Of a stretch of DNA of 64,000 nt, positions 1 through 8,216 are shown in pieces. The position numbers were made by a program, and so were the translations under genes. The stretch is from a virus. The stretch spans positions 1-64,000 of the IMG/VR virus record IMGVR_UViG_3300017963_000024, one strand, 5' to 3'. Positions within the stretch are counted from its first letter, which is position 1. Each line of letters opens with the position of its first letter. The notes below the pieces were generated by a model. The model worked only from the letters and a program-made list of their open reading frames with translations. It was not told where the DNA came from and searched no databases.

Positions 1-375
1 ACCCTCTTTGGAAAAATCGGAGTGTCACCTGATGGGGAAGGTACAGGACAACTCCTTTCGTCCGCCTTTACAATCCCCGCCAATTGGACTGGTTTTTTTC
101 TCGGGGGGACGGTCTACGTCGCAACGGCAAAGCCAGCCTCCGTCGAGGTGAAGCAAAGATTGAGTGCTGATGTGGTTTCTTCTCCTTTCGGCGGGATGAG
201 CTATTGGGTCACGGCTTTTGGAATTGAGGGGCCTTTTGCGATCCCCATGAAAGGACCTTCCAGCCCAATCCCTTCAAAAACTGATTTGTGGGCAGCAGCG
301 AAAGGAGACTCAGTCACGAGTAAGATCTCCATCGAATATGAACTTTTGCTTGTCGCTAATTCTGTGTTACCGTAG
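1..375 (+). CDS. Partial phage structural (tail-type) protein, C-terminal part
   Basis: The frame is open to the left edge, so the gene begins outside the window. A GTG at 22 exists but has no convincing ribosome site. The visible part is Gly/Ser/Pro-rich and beta-prone, with an Asn-Trp-Thr-Gly-rich stretch near its start, and shows no catalytic motif. Its place directly before small membrane proteins and an endolysin suggests the last of a run of tail or baseplate genes. That role is inferred from context only; no family was recognised. Confidence 0.55.
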   Translation, partial: TLFGKIGVSPDGEGTGQLLSSAFTIPANWTGFFLGGTVYVATAKPASVEVKQRLSADVVSSPFGGMSYWVTAFGIEGPFAIPMKGPSSPIPSKTDLWAAAKGDSVTSKISIEYELLLVANSVLP

Positions 376-384
376 GAGCAAACC

Positions 385-567
385 ATGATGAATAGACCAC
401 TAGGCTTGCCCGTTGGAACTGTCAGAGCGATTCTGGCTCTCAGTATCATTGGAGTAACCCTTGCCATGTGGTTCCTTGGCAAGAACGTTTCCTCTGAACA
501 GTTGGCCCTTACCTCAATGGTTGGCGGTGTCTACTTCGGGGCCAGAACGCAGAATGGACACCAATGA
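385..567 (+). CDS. Small membrane protein, holin candidate
   Basis: This 60-residue protein starts at ATG 385 just after a GGAGC-type ribosome site, 10 bp past the previous stop. Residues 10-32 form a hydrophobic helix that begins VGTVRAILALSIIGV. A second, shorter apolar stretch is near the end. It is the first of three overlapping small membrane-protein genes that run straight into the endolysin, so a holin or lysis-accessory role is plausible. Many small phage membrane proteins look like this, so the call rests on context. Confidence 0.6.
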   Translation: MMNRPLGLPVGTVRAILALSIIGVTLAMWFLGKNVSSEQLALTSMVGGVYFGARTQNGHQ

Positions 568-866
568 AATACCTTTGGGAAGTGCTCAAACTTTTGCCAG
601 TAAAAGCGATTGCCCTGATCGCTCTGGCACTCGCGGGCATTTCAATCTACCACGTCTATGCTGGTGAGGTCCGTACAAATCGAGAGGGTCTAGCGGATAC
701 GACAGCGAAGGTAGAGGCTCAAGAAAAGACCCAGCAGGAGGTCAATCGAAGTCTGGAGAAGATTGCAGATGGGCAGGAGCGGCGTATTCAGTTCATTGAG
801 CAGCAGATGATGAAAGCCGCTGGTGTGCCATCTCAACCAAGTGAGGCAGGAGCTACGGGTCCATGA
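564..866 (+). CDS. Small single-span membrane protein with coiled coil
   Basis: The start overlaps the previous stop by 4 bp (ATGA). Residues 11-33 form one transmembrane helix. The rest (about 40-85) is charged and heptad-like, predicting an N-in or N-out anchored coiled coil. The topology resembles inner-membrane spanins, but no partner outer-membrane lipoprotein is nested here. A holin-associated or spanin-like role in the lysis cassette is inferred from its place two genes before the amidase. Confidence 0.55.
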   Translation: MKYLWEVLKLLPVKAIALIALALAGISIYHVYAGEVRTNREGLADTTAKVEAQEKTQQEVNRSLEKIADGQERRIQFIEQQMMKAAGVPSQPSEAGATGP

Positions 867-1186
867 ATGAACTCACCATTATCGTCAACCTTATCCTGAA
901 AGTTGTTGTTTCTCTCGCAGCTTTAGGGGGACTGATAGGGCTTGGGGCATGGATTGCCAAAGCTTCTCGTTGGGCTGGAAAGCTCGACGAGAAGTTGGAT
1001 GCGGGATTCAAGCAGAACGCTAAGGATCACAGAGAACTGAAGGAAAGCTTGGACGAGCATTCGGCAACCCTAGCGTCCCACGCCCTTGAGTTGACGGAGC
1101 ATCGGGTGAGAATTACAGGGCTTGAGAAGCAAATCTACAAGCAAGAGTGTGTTCGGAATGGGAAACATCAAGAGGAACCAAAATGA
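863..1186 (+). CDS. Small membrane protein with coiled-coil tail, lysis cassette
   Basis: This 107-residue protein overlaps its upstream neighbour by 4 bp and the endolysin by 4 bp, so translation is probably coupled. Residues 5-33 are strongly hydrophobic (NLILKVVVSLAALGGLIGLG), followed by a long amphipathic helix rich in Lys, Glu and His (40-95). It repeats the plan of the preceding gene. Holin, antiholin or haemolysin XhlA-like proteins share this plan, but I cannot choose among them. Confidence 0.55.
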   Translation: MNELTIIVNLILKVVVSLAALGGLIGLGAWIAKASRWAGKLDEKLDAGFKQNAKDHRELKESLDEHSATLASHALELTEHRVRITGLEKQIYKQECVRNGKHQEEPK

Positions 1187-1632
1187 TCCCAAAACGAATC
1201 GTTCTCCACAACAGCGACACGAAGGATAGTGGAAGTGTCTCGTGGGGGGCAATCAGATGGTGGCACACAGACGGAAAGCACCATTGGCCCGACATCGGAT
1301 ACCACTTCGGGATCGAGGAAATCGAAGATGCTGCGAAGCGGGCTTATATCGAAGTGCTGCTCGGGCGTCTCCCCAACGTTCAAGGAGCACACACGAAGGG
1401 CCACAACTTCGACACACTCGGAATCTGCTTCGTGGGAAGCTTCGAGCAGGAACCACCGCCTCCCGTGAATTTGGCGAAGGGTCTCGATCTGGTTGAGTGG
1501 TTATGCCGAGTTCACGACATTCACCCATCGAATGTTTTCGGGCATCGCGAGCTAGCGAGCTACAAAACTTGCCCCGGATCACAATTTGATTTGGATGCTT
1601 TTCGTTTCGAGCTACTCAAACGTTTGGGCTGA
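1183..1632 (+). CDS. N-acetylmuramoyl-L-alanine amidase (endolysin)
   Basis: This 149-residue amidase_2/PGRP-type enzyme should cleave the bond between muramic acid and L-alanine in peptidoglycan at the end of infection. Visible zinc-site motifs are the early LHNS (first His), a late FGHRE, and a Cys ligand in TCPG near residue 135, as in T7 lysozyme-like enzymes. There is no signal peptide, so export needs a holin, which the preceding genes may supply. The start at ATG 1183 overlaps the previous stop (ATGA). An upstream in-frame ATG at 1147 would add residues unlike the family. Confidence 0.88.
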   Translation: MIPKRIVLHNSDTKDSGSVSWGAIRWWHTDGKHHWPDIGYHFGIEEIEDAAKRAYIEVLLGRLPNVQGAHTKGHNFDTLGICFVGSFEQEPPPPVNLAKGLDLVEWLCRVHDIHPSNVFGHRELASYKTCPGSQFDLDAFRFELLKRLG

Positions 1633-2801
1633 TGGGACACTACGGCACATTCAACTACGGAAGCGGTGTTCACTACGGAGACGGCCAAGGAGCAGTTGTT
1701 CCTGCGTGGACTCCTCTTGGTGGCGGAAACCATCTCGGCAAAGATTGGATTATTACCAAAGATACCGTCGTTGCTGGAGTTCACTACAACATTGGGCATT
1801 TCGAGGTTGTAGATGGCGTCGTTGCGATCATCAAGGAGTATGATGGCGCGGCCTATGGTGGTTTCGAGGTGCTATGCAAAAGCGCAAGGGTTCTCGGGTC
1901 TATCTCGGGTAGCTTGTCGGGGCATCCCGGTGGCCCCGGTGGAGGGGGAGGAGGTGGAGCCGGGTCGGTGTCGGCGGGGGTCGGCGGCTTAGGCGGCGTG
2001 GCCCCTGTCGGCCCCGATGGTGAGGCTGGACAGGATGGGGCGGTCGGAGCTTCGGCTTTGGGCGGAGAAGGGGGTGACGGTGCTGCCGGGACGGGGGCCT
2101 ATGGGGGCAATTTGGGCGCAGGAGGCGCGTCCGGGGGTGGAGATGGGGGTTCGGCTACGGACGGCGGCTACGCGGTCGCAGGGGGCCAAGGAGACGTGTC
2201 TACGGACGAATCCTTGAACATGGGCAGTGGTGGTGGAGGAGGTGGAGGGGGCGGTGGTCAAAACACCGTTCCATCTACTATAACGGCTGGCGGCGGTGGT
2301 GCTGGTGGCTCCTCCGGGGGGAGCGGGGGAGCCATCGTCAAGATCGAGGCAATCGGGGGGATCATCGTCTCAGGGAAGATCTTCAGCCACGGAGGATTCT
2401 CAGTGGGCGGCAAGGATGGCAAGGACGCCATCCAAGGCGGCTCGTGTATCTTGGGCTACCCTGTGGGCCGTAAGGGGGGTGATGGGGGTGCTGGTGGCTC
2501 ACCTACCGATACGGATGCTCTACCCGGAGTTGGCGGCGAGAGCTTGCCTATCGGGGCAGACCCCGGAGGTGATGCGGGGGTTGGTGGAGACGGGGCAGGG
2601 GGAGGTATCTTGCTGAAGACGGCAGGACCAATTGGACTTGTAATCACAGGTGCGGTAAAAACTTTGGGAGGGATGACAGAAGTGGGCACTGGTGGAACCT
2701 ACAAGAAGTTCTACGCAGAAGGAGAAGACCACACCACAGGAACAGAGGAGGCGGGGAGAATCTATCCGAATAGTTCTCTCACTCAGGGCCATTTGGTATG
2801 A
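1632..2801 (+). CDS. Glycine-rich repeat protein, probable tail appendage or adhesin
   Basis: This 389-residue protein has an ordinary N-terminal region (1-85). A middle of about 230 residues is dominated by Gly with Ala, Ser, Asp and Val, including runs of eight or more Gly. A short ordinary C-terminal segment follows. Such Gly-rich blocks form polyglycine-II sandwiches in some phage adhesins such as T-even gp38 types, which is known for those families and only inferred here. It starts at the endolysin stop (TGATG). No enzyme motif is seen. The third-position G/C skew of the Gly run makes its DNA locally G-rich. Confidence 0.6.
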   Translation: MGHYGTFNYGSGVHYGDGQGAVVPAWTPLGGGNHLGKDWIITKDTVVAGVHYNIGHFEVVDGVVAIIKEYDGAAYGGFEVLCKSARVLGSISGSLSGHPGGPGGGGGGGAGSVSAGVGGLGGVAPVGPDGEAGQDGAVGASALGGEGGDGAAGTGAYGGNLGAGGASGGGDGGSATDGGYAVAGGQGDVSTDESLNMGSGGGGGGGGGGQNTVPSTITAGGGGAGGSSGGSGGAIVKIEAIGGIIVSGKIFSHGGFSVGGKDGKDAIQGGSCILGYPVGRKGGDGGAGGSPTDTDALPGVGGESLPIGADPGGDAGVGGDGAGGGILLKTAGPIGLVITGAVKTLGGMTEVGTGGTYKKFYAEGEDHTTGTEEAGRIYPNSSLTQGHLV

Positions 2802-2870
2802 GGGGGAGGATTGAAACACAAATCTTTGTTGGACATCGTAGCGAGTCTCGGAAAGGAGATCAGAAGACCG

Positions 2871-3416
2871 ATGGACAAAATTGAAGTGACACGCGAAGAA
2901 GTTGTGGAGATGTATAACGCACTCCTCAACGCAAAGCTTTTGAGGGGGGACCCTCAGATCACGTATGCCCTTGGAAGGACGAAGCGATCATTGCGCGATC
3001 CGGCTGAGTCGATCACCGAGGGCAACGTCCCCTCTGACGAGTTCAATCAGTTCAACAAGCTTCGGGATGACCTGTGCCAGAAGTTCGCTTTGAAGGACGG
3101 CAAAGGGCGGCCTCTCTCCAGTGGCAATCAGTGGGTCATGGACCCCGACAAGGCCGAGGAGTTCGAGAAAGCCGCCGAAGACCTCAAAGCAAAATACGAG
3201 AAAGCACTCAAAGAAGAGGAAGAGCGGCGCAAGGGCTTCAAAGCTTGGAAACGTGAGAAGATGGACGTAAAGGTCCACAAGGTCAAGCTTTCGGCGCTGA
3301 AGCGAGTCTACAACAAGGAGAAGCCAGAAGAGTCCCTGACGGTTGACCAGATGGACGCACTAGCTCCGATGATTATCGTAGACTTCGACCTCAAAGACGA
3401 AAAGGTTCCCGAGTGA
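2871..3416 (+). CDS. Conserved-looking charged helical protein, function unknown
   Basis: The protein begins MDKIEVTREEVVEMYNAL and is about 181 residues long. A central Lys/Glu-rich helix (about 105-145) is probably a coiled coil. I chose ATG 2871, preceded by GAAAGGAG 12 bp upstream. A TTG at 2811 directly after AGGGGGAGGA would add 20 residues and is the alternative. It is coupled to the next gene by a TGATG overlap. No catalytic residues or known domain were recognised. Confidence 0.6.
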   Translation: MDKIEVTREEVVEMYNALLNAKLLRGDPQITYALGRTKRSLRDPAESITEGNVPSDEFNQFNKLRDDLCQKFALKDGKGRPLSSGNQWVMDPDKAEEFEKAAEDLKAKYEKALKEEEERRKGFKAWKREKMDVKVHKVKLSALKRVYNKEKPEESLTVDQMDALAPMIIVDFDLKDEKVPE

Positions 3417-4717
3417 TGGCTCCCGCTACGCAAATGGTTTCGGCCAAGAAAAAGAAGAAAAAGAAGAAGGACAAAGTCAAAGCTTCGGATAATGGGAGGA
3501 ATCTTCGGCTAGAGTGGGTTGATCCCCGCACACTCTCTCCGAATCCGAAGAATTGGCGACGGCATCCAAAGACTCAGGTCGAGTCTGTAGAGGGAGTCAT
3601 CAAAGATGTGGGGTGGGCCGGAACTCTTCTGTTCAACGAAGCGACTGGACGGCTCATTGATGGACATCTCCGAAGAAATCTAGGCTTCAAGGAGGTTCCC
3701 GTTTTGATGGGTAGCTGGACAGAGGAGCAAGAGGCAGAGATTCTAGCGACTCTTGATCCAACAGCCGAGCTTGCTCTGATGAATGAGAAGGCTTTGGCTG
3801 TTGTCATGGCTCAGTCAAAAGCCAAGAGTCCCGCCGTCAAGAGATTATACGATGCCATGCTGAAAGAGAACGAAGGACTTCAGAGGGAAATGGAGTCTTT
3901 GCTCGATCAGCAACTCAGCGATCTTGAAGGCATGGACGACCTCGATCTCGACGAGGGTGATGACTTGACTCCTATCTCAGAAACACCAAACATCTTCTTT
4001 CGAGAAGACGCGGTGTTCTCCTCGACGAACAAGTGGGGATTACCTGATCTCAAAGAGGATATGCTGAGTGAAATCATTCCGACCGAAGTGTTTGGAGGCG
4101 AGTCCATCGAGCAGATTGGTGATCCGTCTCGGTGGTTATTCATGTACGGTAAGGCAAAGTTCACTCCTGAGATGGTACAAGGCGGTGTGCTGGGCTTCTA
4201 CGTTGAAGACGAGAATTTCAACGTGGTGTGGCAAGAAGCTGTTGCGACTGTCGAAAAGCTTTACCGGCTGAATTGGGGTGGGATTATCGCTCCAGACTTC
4301 TCATTATGGGCAGACGATCCACTTGTCGTTCAGCTTTGGAATGTCTATCGGGCAAGGTGGGTTTCTCGATTCTGGCAGGAAGCTGGAATCAAGGTGATCC
4401 CGAACATGGGATGGTCCGACAAGCGAAGCTACGATTTCTGCTTTGACGGGATTCCGAAGAAATGTCCTGTGATTTGCTGTCAGTGCCGTTCCCTCGGACG
4501 GGCGAAAGAGGAGAAAAAGCAGGGTCAAAAAAGTTGGCTCAGAGGATTCATTGAGGGGTGCAAAACGCTTGAACCCGCCAACATTTTGATCTATGGGGGA
4601 ATTGAGCATAGGGCATGGATCGAGAAGGGACTGCCAAAGAAGGGCCTTCCAAAAATCTACTGGCTAGATTCTTGGATGGCAAAACGAAGAGCAGCCAACT
4701 TCAAGATCGGAGACTGA
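3416..4717 (+). CDS. ParB-like nuclease/CTPase N-domain fused to DUF4417
   Basis: Residues 1-25 are a poly-Lys leader. Residues about 30-130 match the ParB/sulfiredoxin fold, with the hallmark LIDGHLRR. Residues about 200-410 match DUF4417, with an IIAPDFSLW segment and a SYDFCFDGIP segment followed by a Cys-rich patch. DUF4417 is widespread in phages and plasmids with no settled function. ParB-like domains in phages often accompany DNA-modifying or nuclease activities. ATG 3416 overlaps the upstream stop; a GTG at 3413 is possible. The fusion suggests a DNA-associated enzyme, but the reaction is unknown. Confidence 0.75.
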   Translation: MAPATQMVSAKKKKKKKKDKVKASDNGRNLRLEWVDPRTLSPNPKNWRRHPKTQVESVEGVIKDVGWAGTLLFNEATGRLIDGHLRRNLGFKEVPVLMGSWTEEQEAEILATLDPTAELALMNEKALAVVMAQSKAKSPAVKRLYDAMLKENEGLQREMESLLDQQLSDLEGMDDLDLDEGDDLTPISETPNIFFREDAVFSSTNKWGLPDLKEDMLSEIIPTEVFGGESIEQIGDPSRWLFMYGKAKFTPEMVQGGVLGFYVEDENFNVVWQEAVATVEKLYRLNWGGIIAPDFSLWADDPLVVQLWNVYRARWVSRFWQEAGIKVIPNMGWSDKRSYDFCFDGIPKKCPVICCQCRSLGRAKEEKKQGQKSWLRGFIEGCKTLEPANILIYGGIEHRAWIEKGLPKKGLPKIYWLDSWMAKRRAANFKIGD

Positions 4718-4733
4718 AAAGGAGGTGAATCGA

Positions 4734-4874
4734 ATGCGCGCAATCGTAAACCCGAACACTCGGCCCGAAGTTGGAGCCGGGGGCGGCGGTGGCCGTGGAG
4801 GTCGTCGGCGTCGGGGAGCAGGGCTGGCTCGTGCCCTCGGCGGCGTCGGCGGAAGATTCCGTCGAGGCGGCTGA
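4734..4874 (+). CDS. 46-residue Arg/Gly-rich small protein
   Basis: A short gene directly behind a perfect ribosome site (AAAAGGAGGTGA, 4717-4728) and just ahead of a strong terminator. The product starts MRAIVNPNTRPEVGAG and then becomes almost purely Gly and Arg, with a six-residue Gly run and RRRR. RG-rich stretches bind RNA, nucleic acid or phospholipid, and phages use similar peptides in several ways, so no function is assigned. The start signal and its place inside the transcription unit support it as real. Confidence 0.6.
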   Translation: MRAIVNPNTRPEVGAGGGGGRGGRRRRGAGLARALGGVGGRFRRGG

Positions 4875-4925
4875 GAGCTAGAGTAGTCCTCCAATCCCTC
4901 ACATTCAGCCACCTAGTAGCACAGG

Positions 4926-4963
4926 CGGCCCCGGTCTTACCCACCGGGGCCGTTCTGTTTTTT
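4926..4963 (+). terminator. Rho-independent terminator between convergent genes
   Basis: A perfect 10-bp stem (CGGCCCCGGT, 4926-4935, with ACCGGGGCCG, 4943-4952) and a 7-nt loop are followed by a T-rich tract (4953-4963). It ends the rightward unit of genes up to 4874. It overlaps the last codons of the leftward peptidase gene, so it works best for rightward transcripts. Confidence 0.85.
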
Positions 4964-5353
4964 CAACTCTATCCAAAGCTTCACCCACCAATGTCCATTC
5001 GGGTAGTCTACCAGAGCAACCCGCCCGTAATCAGGATCAAACACCTTCCGATCTCTCACAGCAACCCAATGCCCTGAGAGGGATCGTCTTTGCCGCGTGA
5101 TGAGCACGGCACCTTCCCGGCAAATCTCTTGGTCACACCAATCATAGAGATTGAGAGTCTCATCCCAAGTGAACATCTCGTAACGCTTCCCCGTTAGTAT
5201 TCGGAGAAGTTCGATCAACTTGGAACCATCGAGAGATTCTTCTACTCCTAAGCTTTTAGCTGCACGGTATGTCTTACCGTAGGGCTTTCTGGCTAACATT
5301 GCAGCCACAGCTATTCCACAGTCATCTTCCTCTCGTTGCTCGATGATCCGCAT
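4937..5353 (-). CDS. C39-like/papain-fold cysteine peptidase
   Basis: This 138-residue protein is the only clear leftward gene in the window. The N-terminal QREEDDCGIAVAAMLA carries the Gln (oxyanion) and Cys of C39-type peptidases. GHWVAVRDRKVFDPDYG carries the His and downstream Asp. It has no transporter domain, signal peptide or membrane span, so it is a free cytosolic domain like the phage and toxin-system C39-like proteins. It starts at an ATG behind AGGAGGGG and has its own promoter (5378-5405). Possible roles are cleaving a phage or host protein, or a deubiquitinase-like or isopeptidase activity; none is shown. Confidence 0.75.
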   Translation of the reverse strand: MRIIEQREEDDCGIAVAAMLARKPYGKTYRAAKSLGVEESLDGSKLIELLRILTGKRYEMFTWDETLNLYDWCDQEICREGAVLITRQRRSLSGHWVAVRDRKVFDPDYGRVALVDYPNGHWWVKLWIELKKQNGPGG

Positions 5354-5377
5354 TTGCCCCTCCTATCAGCACTCACA

Positions 5378-5405
5378 TTATTTTCTTTTCCCTCTGGACA
5401 GTCAA
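5378..5405 (-). promoter_or_regulatory. Leftward sigma-70-type promoter
   Basis: Reading the minus strand: TTGACT (5405-5400), a 17-bp spacer, then AATAAT (5383-5378), about 25 bp before the peptidase start. It lacks the AAGCTT element of the rightward promoters. Confidence 0.65.
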
Positions 5406-5423
5406 GCCGATCCGTGGGATAAA
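5395..5423 (+). promoter_or_regulatory. Possible rightward promoter overlapping the leftward one
   Basis: TGGACA (5395-5400), 17 bp, GATAAA (5418-5423). Its -35 box overlaps that of the leftward promoter through the shared core TGGACAGTCAA, so the two could compete or share one regulator. It would drive the replication genes starting at 5484. Confidence 0.4.
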
Positions 5424-5483
5424 AGGGGGCAAGCTAAAAGAGGGTAAAAACAGAAAGACCAAATCTTTGGAGGATTCGATGAA

Positions 5484-6965
5484 ATGACAGAAACCGTTAC
5501 AATTCAACGACTTACGGGGGTCACCTGTCGGCTGATTGGCCCAAAAGATGCGGCTATCTTAGCAGATGAAACCCTGATAGTTCCTCACCCGTCGGCAAAG
5601 TTTCAAAAGCGGTACAGAAGAAGGGGTTGGGATGGAATGGTTCACTTCTACCAAAAAGCGAAAGGTGTGTTCCCTTCTGGACTAGCCTACAAGGTTTCAA
5701 AAGCTTTGAAGAAGGGTGGATTCAAAGTCAAGTTCGACTACCCGAACTTGTCCTACCGCCCGATTCCTCTCGATTCACTTCTAGGAATCGAACTCAGGAG
5801 TTACCAGAGCAGGGCCGTGGATGTTGTCGAGAAAAGCCGAGGAGCCAGCATTCAATGCCCTACCGCTGGGGGCAAGACAGAAATAGGGGCTGAACTTATC
5901 CGAAGAACTGGTTTCAGAACCTTGTGGATGTGCAATGGAATCTCTCTCATGTACCAGACTCAACAACGACTCATGCGGCGGCTTGGAGTTCGAGTTGGAG
6001 TCATTGGTGATGGAAAGTTTGATCTTGAGGACATCACAGTAGGGATCGTAAACTCGCTTTCCCGTATCACTGACAAAGATTTCTGGCCGATTTGGGAACA
6101 ACTGATAATCGACGAAGCTCACCTTGGGAGCGCAAAGACGTGGTATGATTGTTCAAATCTTTGTGTCAACGCCTACATTCGGATGAATCTATCAGGGACC
6201 ATGAAGACGGGGGACGAGTTCAGAGACATGAGGGCGGAAGCTGCTGCTGGCCCCGTTGTTCCTATCGTCACGACTATGGAACTGGCAGACCTTGGATTCG
6301 TAGCTCGTCCAACAGTGGTTATGCTCCGCGCTCCTCGTGAGAGCTATCCTTCTTGGGAGCAAATTCGTGACAATGTAGCTCCTGATTGGAGAGACAATCC
6401 ACAAGTTTTAAGGCCGCGTGGAGGTGAGTTGTTTTCTCATGCGTATGATCTTGGAGTGATCCGAAATAAAGCACGTACAGAACTTGTGACAGCTATTGTC
6501 AAAAAGCACCTGAGAAGAAAGGAGCGTATTCTACTCGCGTGCAAGAGAACGTACCACGGTTCTGTCCTACAAGCGGCAATCTTCGACGCACGATGCACTT
6601 GGCTATGGGGTGAATCTTCGGCCAAGGAGAGAGAAACCTCAATTGAGAAGTTCAAAAACACAGAAGGGGGAGCGGTTCTCGTTGCCTCAGAGATTTTCAA
6701 AACAGGCATCGACATTCCAGAAATCGACGTGTTGATCCTCGCCACTGGAGGAAAATCTTCAATCGACATTTTGCAATGGTGTGGCCGCTCTATGAGAGTC
6801 CGACCGGGCAAAAAAACCGTGTTGATCTATGACTTTATCGACGGACGCACAACAACTGACAAGCGTGATTACTTGGGCAGCCACTCGAAGGCCCGATTAG
6901 AGGAGTACGAAAATGCGGGGTTTACTGTTGCAACGCCGAAGAAACTCGACTATTCGTGGCTATAG
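5484..6965 (+). CDS. Superfamily 2 DEAD/DEAH helicase, UvsW-like
   Basis: A 493-residue SF2 ATPase. The N-terminal 100 residues are a DNA-binding domain of the kind seen in UvsW and SSL2 proteins (YRRRGWDGMVHF). Walker A is CPTAGGKTEIG (near residue 127), Walker B is IIDEAH (near 208), and motif VI is WCGRSMRVRPGKK near 435. In T4, UvsW remodels branched DNA and R-loops and turns off origin-type replication. Here it heads the replication operon. It starts at ATG 5484 behind TTGGAGGA; an ATG at 5479 stops at once. Confidence 0.9.
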   Translation: MTETVTIQRLTGVTCRLIGPKDAAILADETLIVPHPSAKFQKRYRRRGWDGMVHFYQKAKGVFPSGLAYKVSKALKKGGFKVKFDYPNLSYRPIPLDSLLGIELRSYQSRAVDVVEKSRGASIQCPTAGGKTEIGAELIRRTGFRTLWMCNGISLMYQTQQRLMRRLGVRVGVIGDGKFDLEDITVGIVNSLSRITDKDFWPIWEQLIIDEAHLGSAKTWYDCSNLCVNAYIRMNLSGTMKTGDEFRDMRAEAAAGPVVPIVTTMELADLGFVARPTVVMLRAPRESYPSWEQIRDNVAPDWRDNPQVLRPRGGELFSHAYDLGVIRNKARTELVTAIVKKHLRRKERILLACKRTYHGSVLQAAIFDARCTWLWGESSAKERETSIEKFKNTEGGAVLVASEIFKTGIDIPEIDVLILATGGKSSIDILQWCGRSMRVRPGKKTVLIYDFIDGRTTTDKRDYLGSHSKARLEEYENAGFTVATPKKLDYSWL

Positions 6966-7079
6966 GGTGTTTGCCCACACCCGTTGTCGAATGTGGTCGG
7001 TTGACCTTGTGTGCCACGAGGTCTTCGGATCGCTCCTCCGCCGCCCGCAGGAGACGACAAACGGCAGGGGGCTTCAGCG

Positions 7080-8183
7080 ATGAGGTCCCCTGCCATATTC
7101 ACCAATCTTCATTGGAGAGATCTGTCCCCATCGGCAGCAAAGCTTTATTTGATTCTTCTTTCTCTTTCTACTGAAAAAAGAAGAATTCGTATCCGCCATG
7201 TGGACCTAGCTAAAGAAGCCGATTTGACTGAGAGCACCTTCCGATTGGCACGTCGGAAATTGCAGCATTGTGGCCTAGTTACAATCAGGTCTGGACTAGG
7301 TCGGGGAAATGAGTCAGAATGGATTCTTCTGAAGGTAGAGGACTTATACAACGGTCTAGTACAAAGGAGCGAACCAATGAGGAAGGCAGTAAGGGGGCTG
7401 AGTGGCACTGAAACAAAACTTCTAGGCGCAGCACTTTTTCTTGCAGATAACACAGGAAGATTCCGGGCAACGCTCTCAAAGCTTCAAACACTTTCTGGTT
7501 TGGGGAAAGACTCAATCAGAACAGCTAGAAAAGCTTTGAGACAGAGGCGAATGCTGGACTTTCAAGTTCAGAACGGAGCACTCACATTCTATCAGCTTTT
7601 GCAGCCAGCCTCTCGCGTCTCACAGGTAGAAATGTCGCCTGTCACAGGGAACGGCAAAGCTTTTGCTGATTATACATTAACAAATACACGTAAGAGTAAA
7701 AGAGTAAATAGTATTCTATCCCCATCTAGAGATGGGGAAGCCCTAGCCAGAATACAAGAAGAACTGGAGCTTCAACCGCACGAGATTTACGCTTTCATCA
7801 ACGAATGCAGCTTGCTGGTTGGCTCGGTGAAGTACAACCCCGGAAGACCGGGGCCGGGAGCACGGCTCAGAAAGATGCTCGCGGCTCGTCTCAAAGACGG
7901 GTACACACTCAAAGATTTGAAGAGAGCCTGTCAAGCAGCCGCCGCCGACCGCGCCAACGGAAGTCGCTGGAGAATGCTGTCAAATCTTTTCTACATTTGG
8001 GGCAATGGTCTACATTCATTTCTCGCAAAACCAGCAGATGTTCCCGTTGCAACAGGAGGAAAGAGACGACGCGCTCCTGTGTTCAGAAAAGGCGAGGAGT
8101 TGGAAAGCTGGAGAAAGGGGTCCACGACGGAAGAGCAACGACACGCCCGCGTCGAGGATTTCATAAAACGAATGGGCAATTAA
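7080..8183 (+). CDS. Replisome organizer-like protein with two winged helices
   Basis: About 367 residues. Two winged-helix units can be read: residues about 20-75 (VDLAKEADLTESTFRLARRK) and about 115-165 (LQTLSGLGKDSIRTARKALR). A Ser/Lys-rich linker and a C-terminal helical domain (220-320) containing MLSNLFYIWGN follow, like DnaD-type or phage replication protein O domains. It should recognise origin DNA and recruit the helicase loader encoded three genes later. ATG 7080 follows a G-rich site; GTG 7011 would add 23 low-complexity residues. Confidence 0.7.
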   Translation: MRSPAIFTNLHWRDLSPSAAKLYLILLSLSTEKRRIRIRHVDLAKEADLTESTFRLARRKLQHCGLVTIRSGLGRGNESEWILLKVEDLYNGLVQRSEPMRKAVRGLSGTETKLLGAALFLADNTGRFRATLSKLQTLSGLGKDSIRTARKALRQRRMLDFQVQNGALTFYQLLQPASRVSQVEMSPVTGNGKAFADYTLTNTRKSKRVNSILSPSRDGEALARIQEELELQPHEIYAFINECSLLVGSVKYNPGRPGPGARLRKMLAARLKDGYTLKDLKRACQAAAADRANGSRWRMLSNLFYIWGNGLHSFLAKPADVPVATGGKRRRAPVFRKGEELESWRKGSTTEEQRHARVEDFIKRMGN

Positions 8184-8216
8184 CCCCGGCGGGCAAGCCG
8201 GAGAAGGAGGAGCGAA

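Noticed and set aside
1989-2616. Alternative frames inside the glycine-rich gene
   Set aside because: Open only because GGN codons avoid stops in all frames; products are Arg/Ser/Ala low-complexity.
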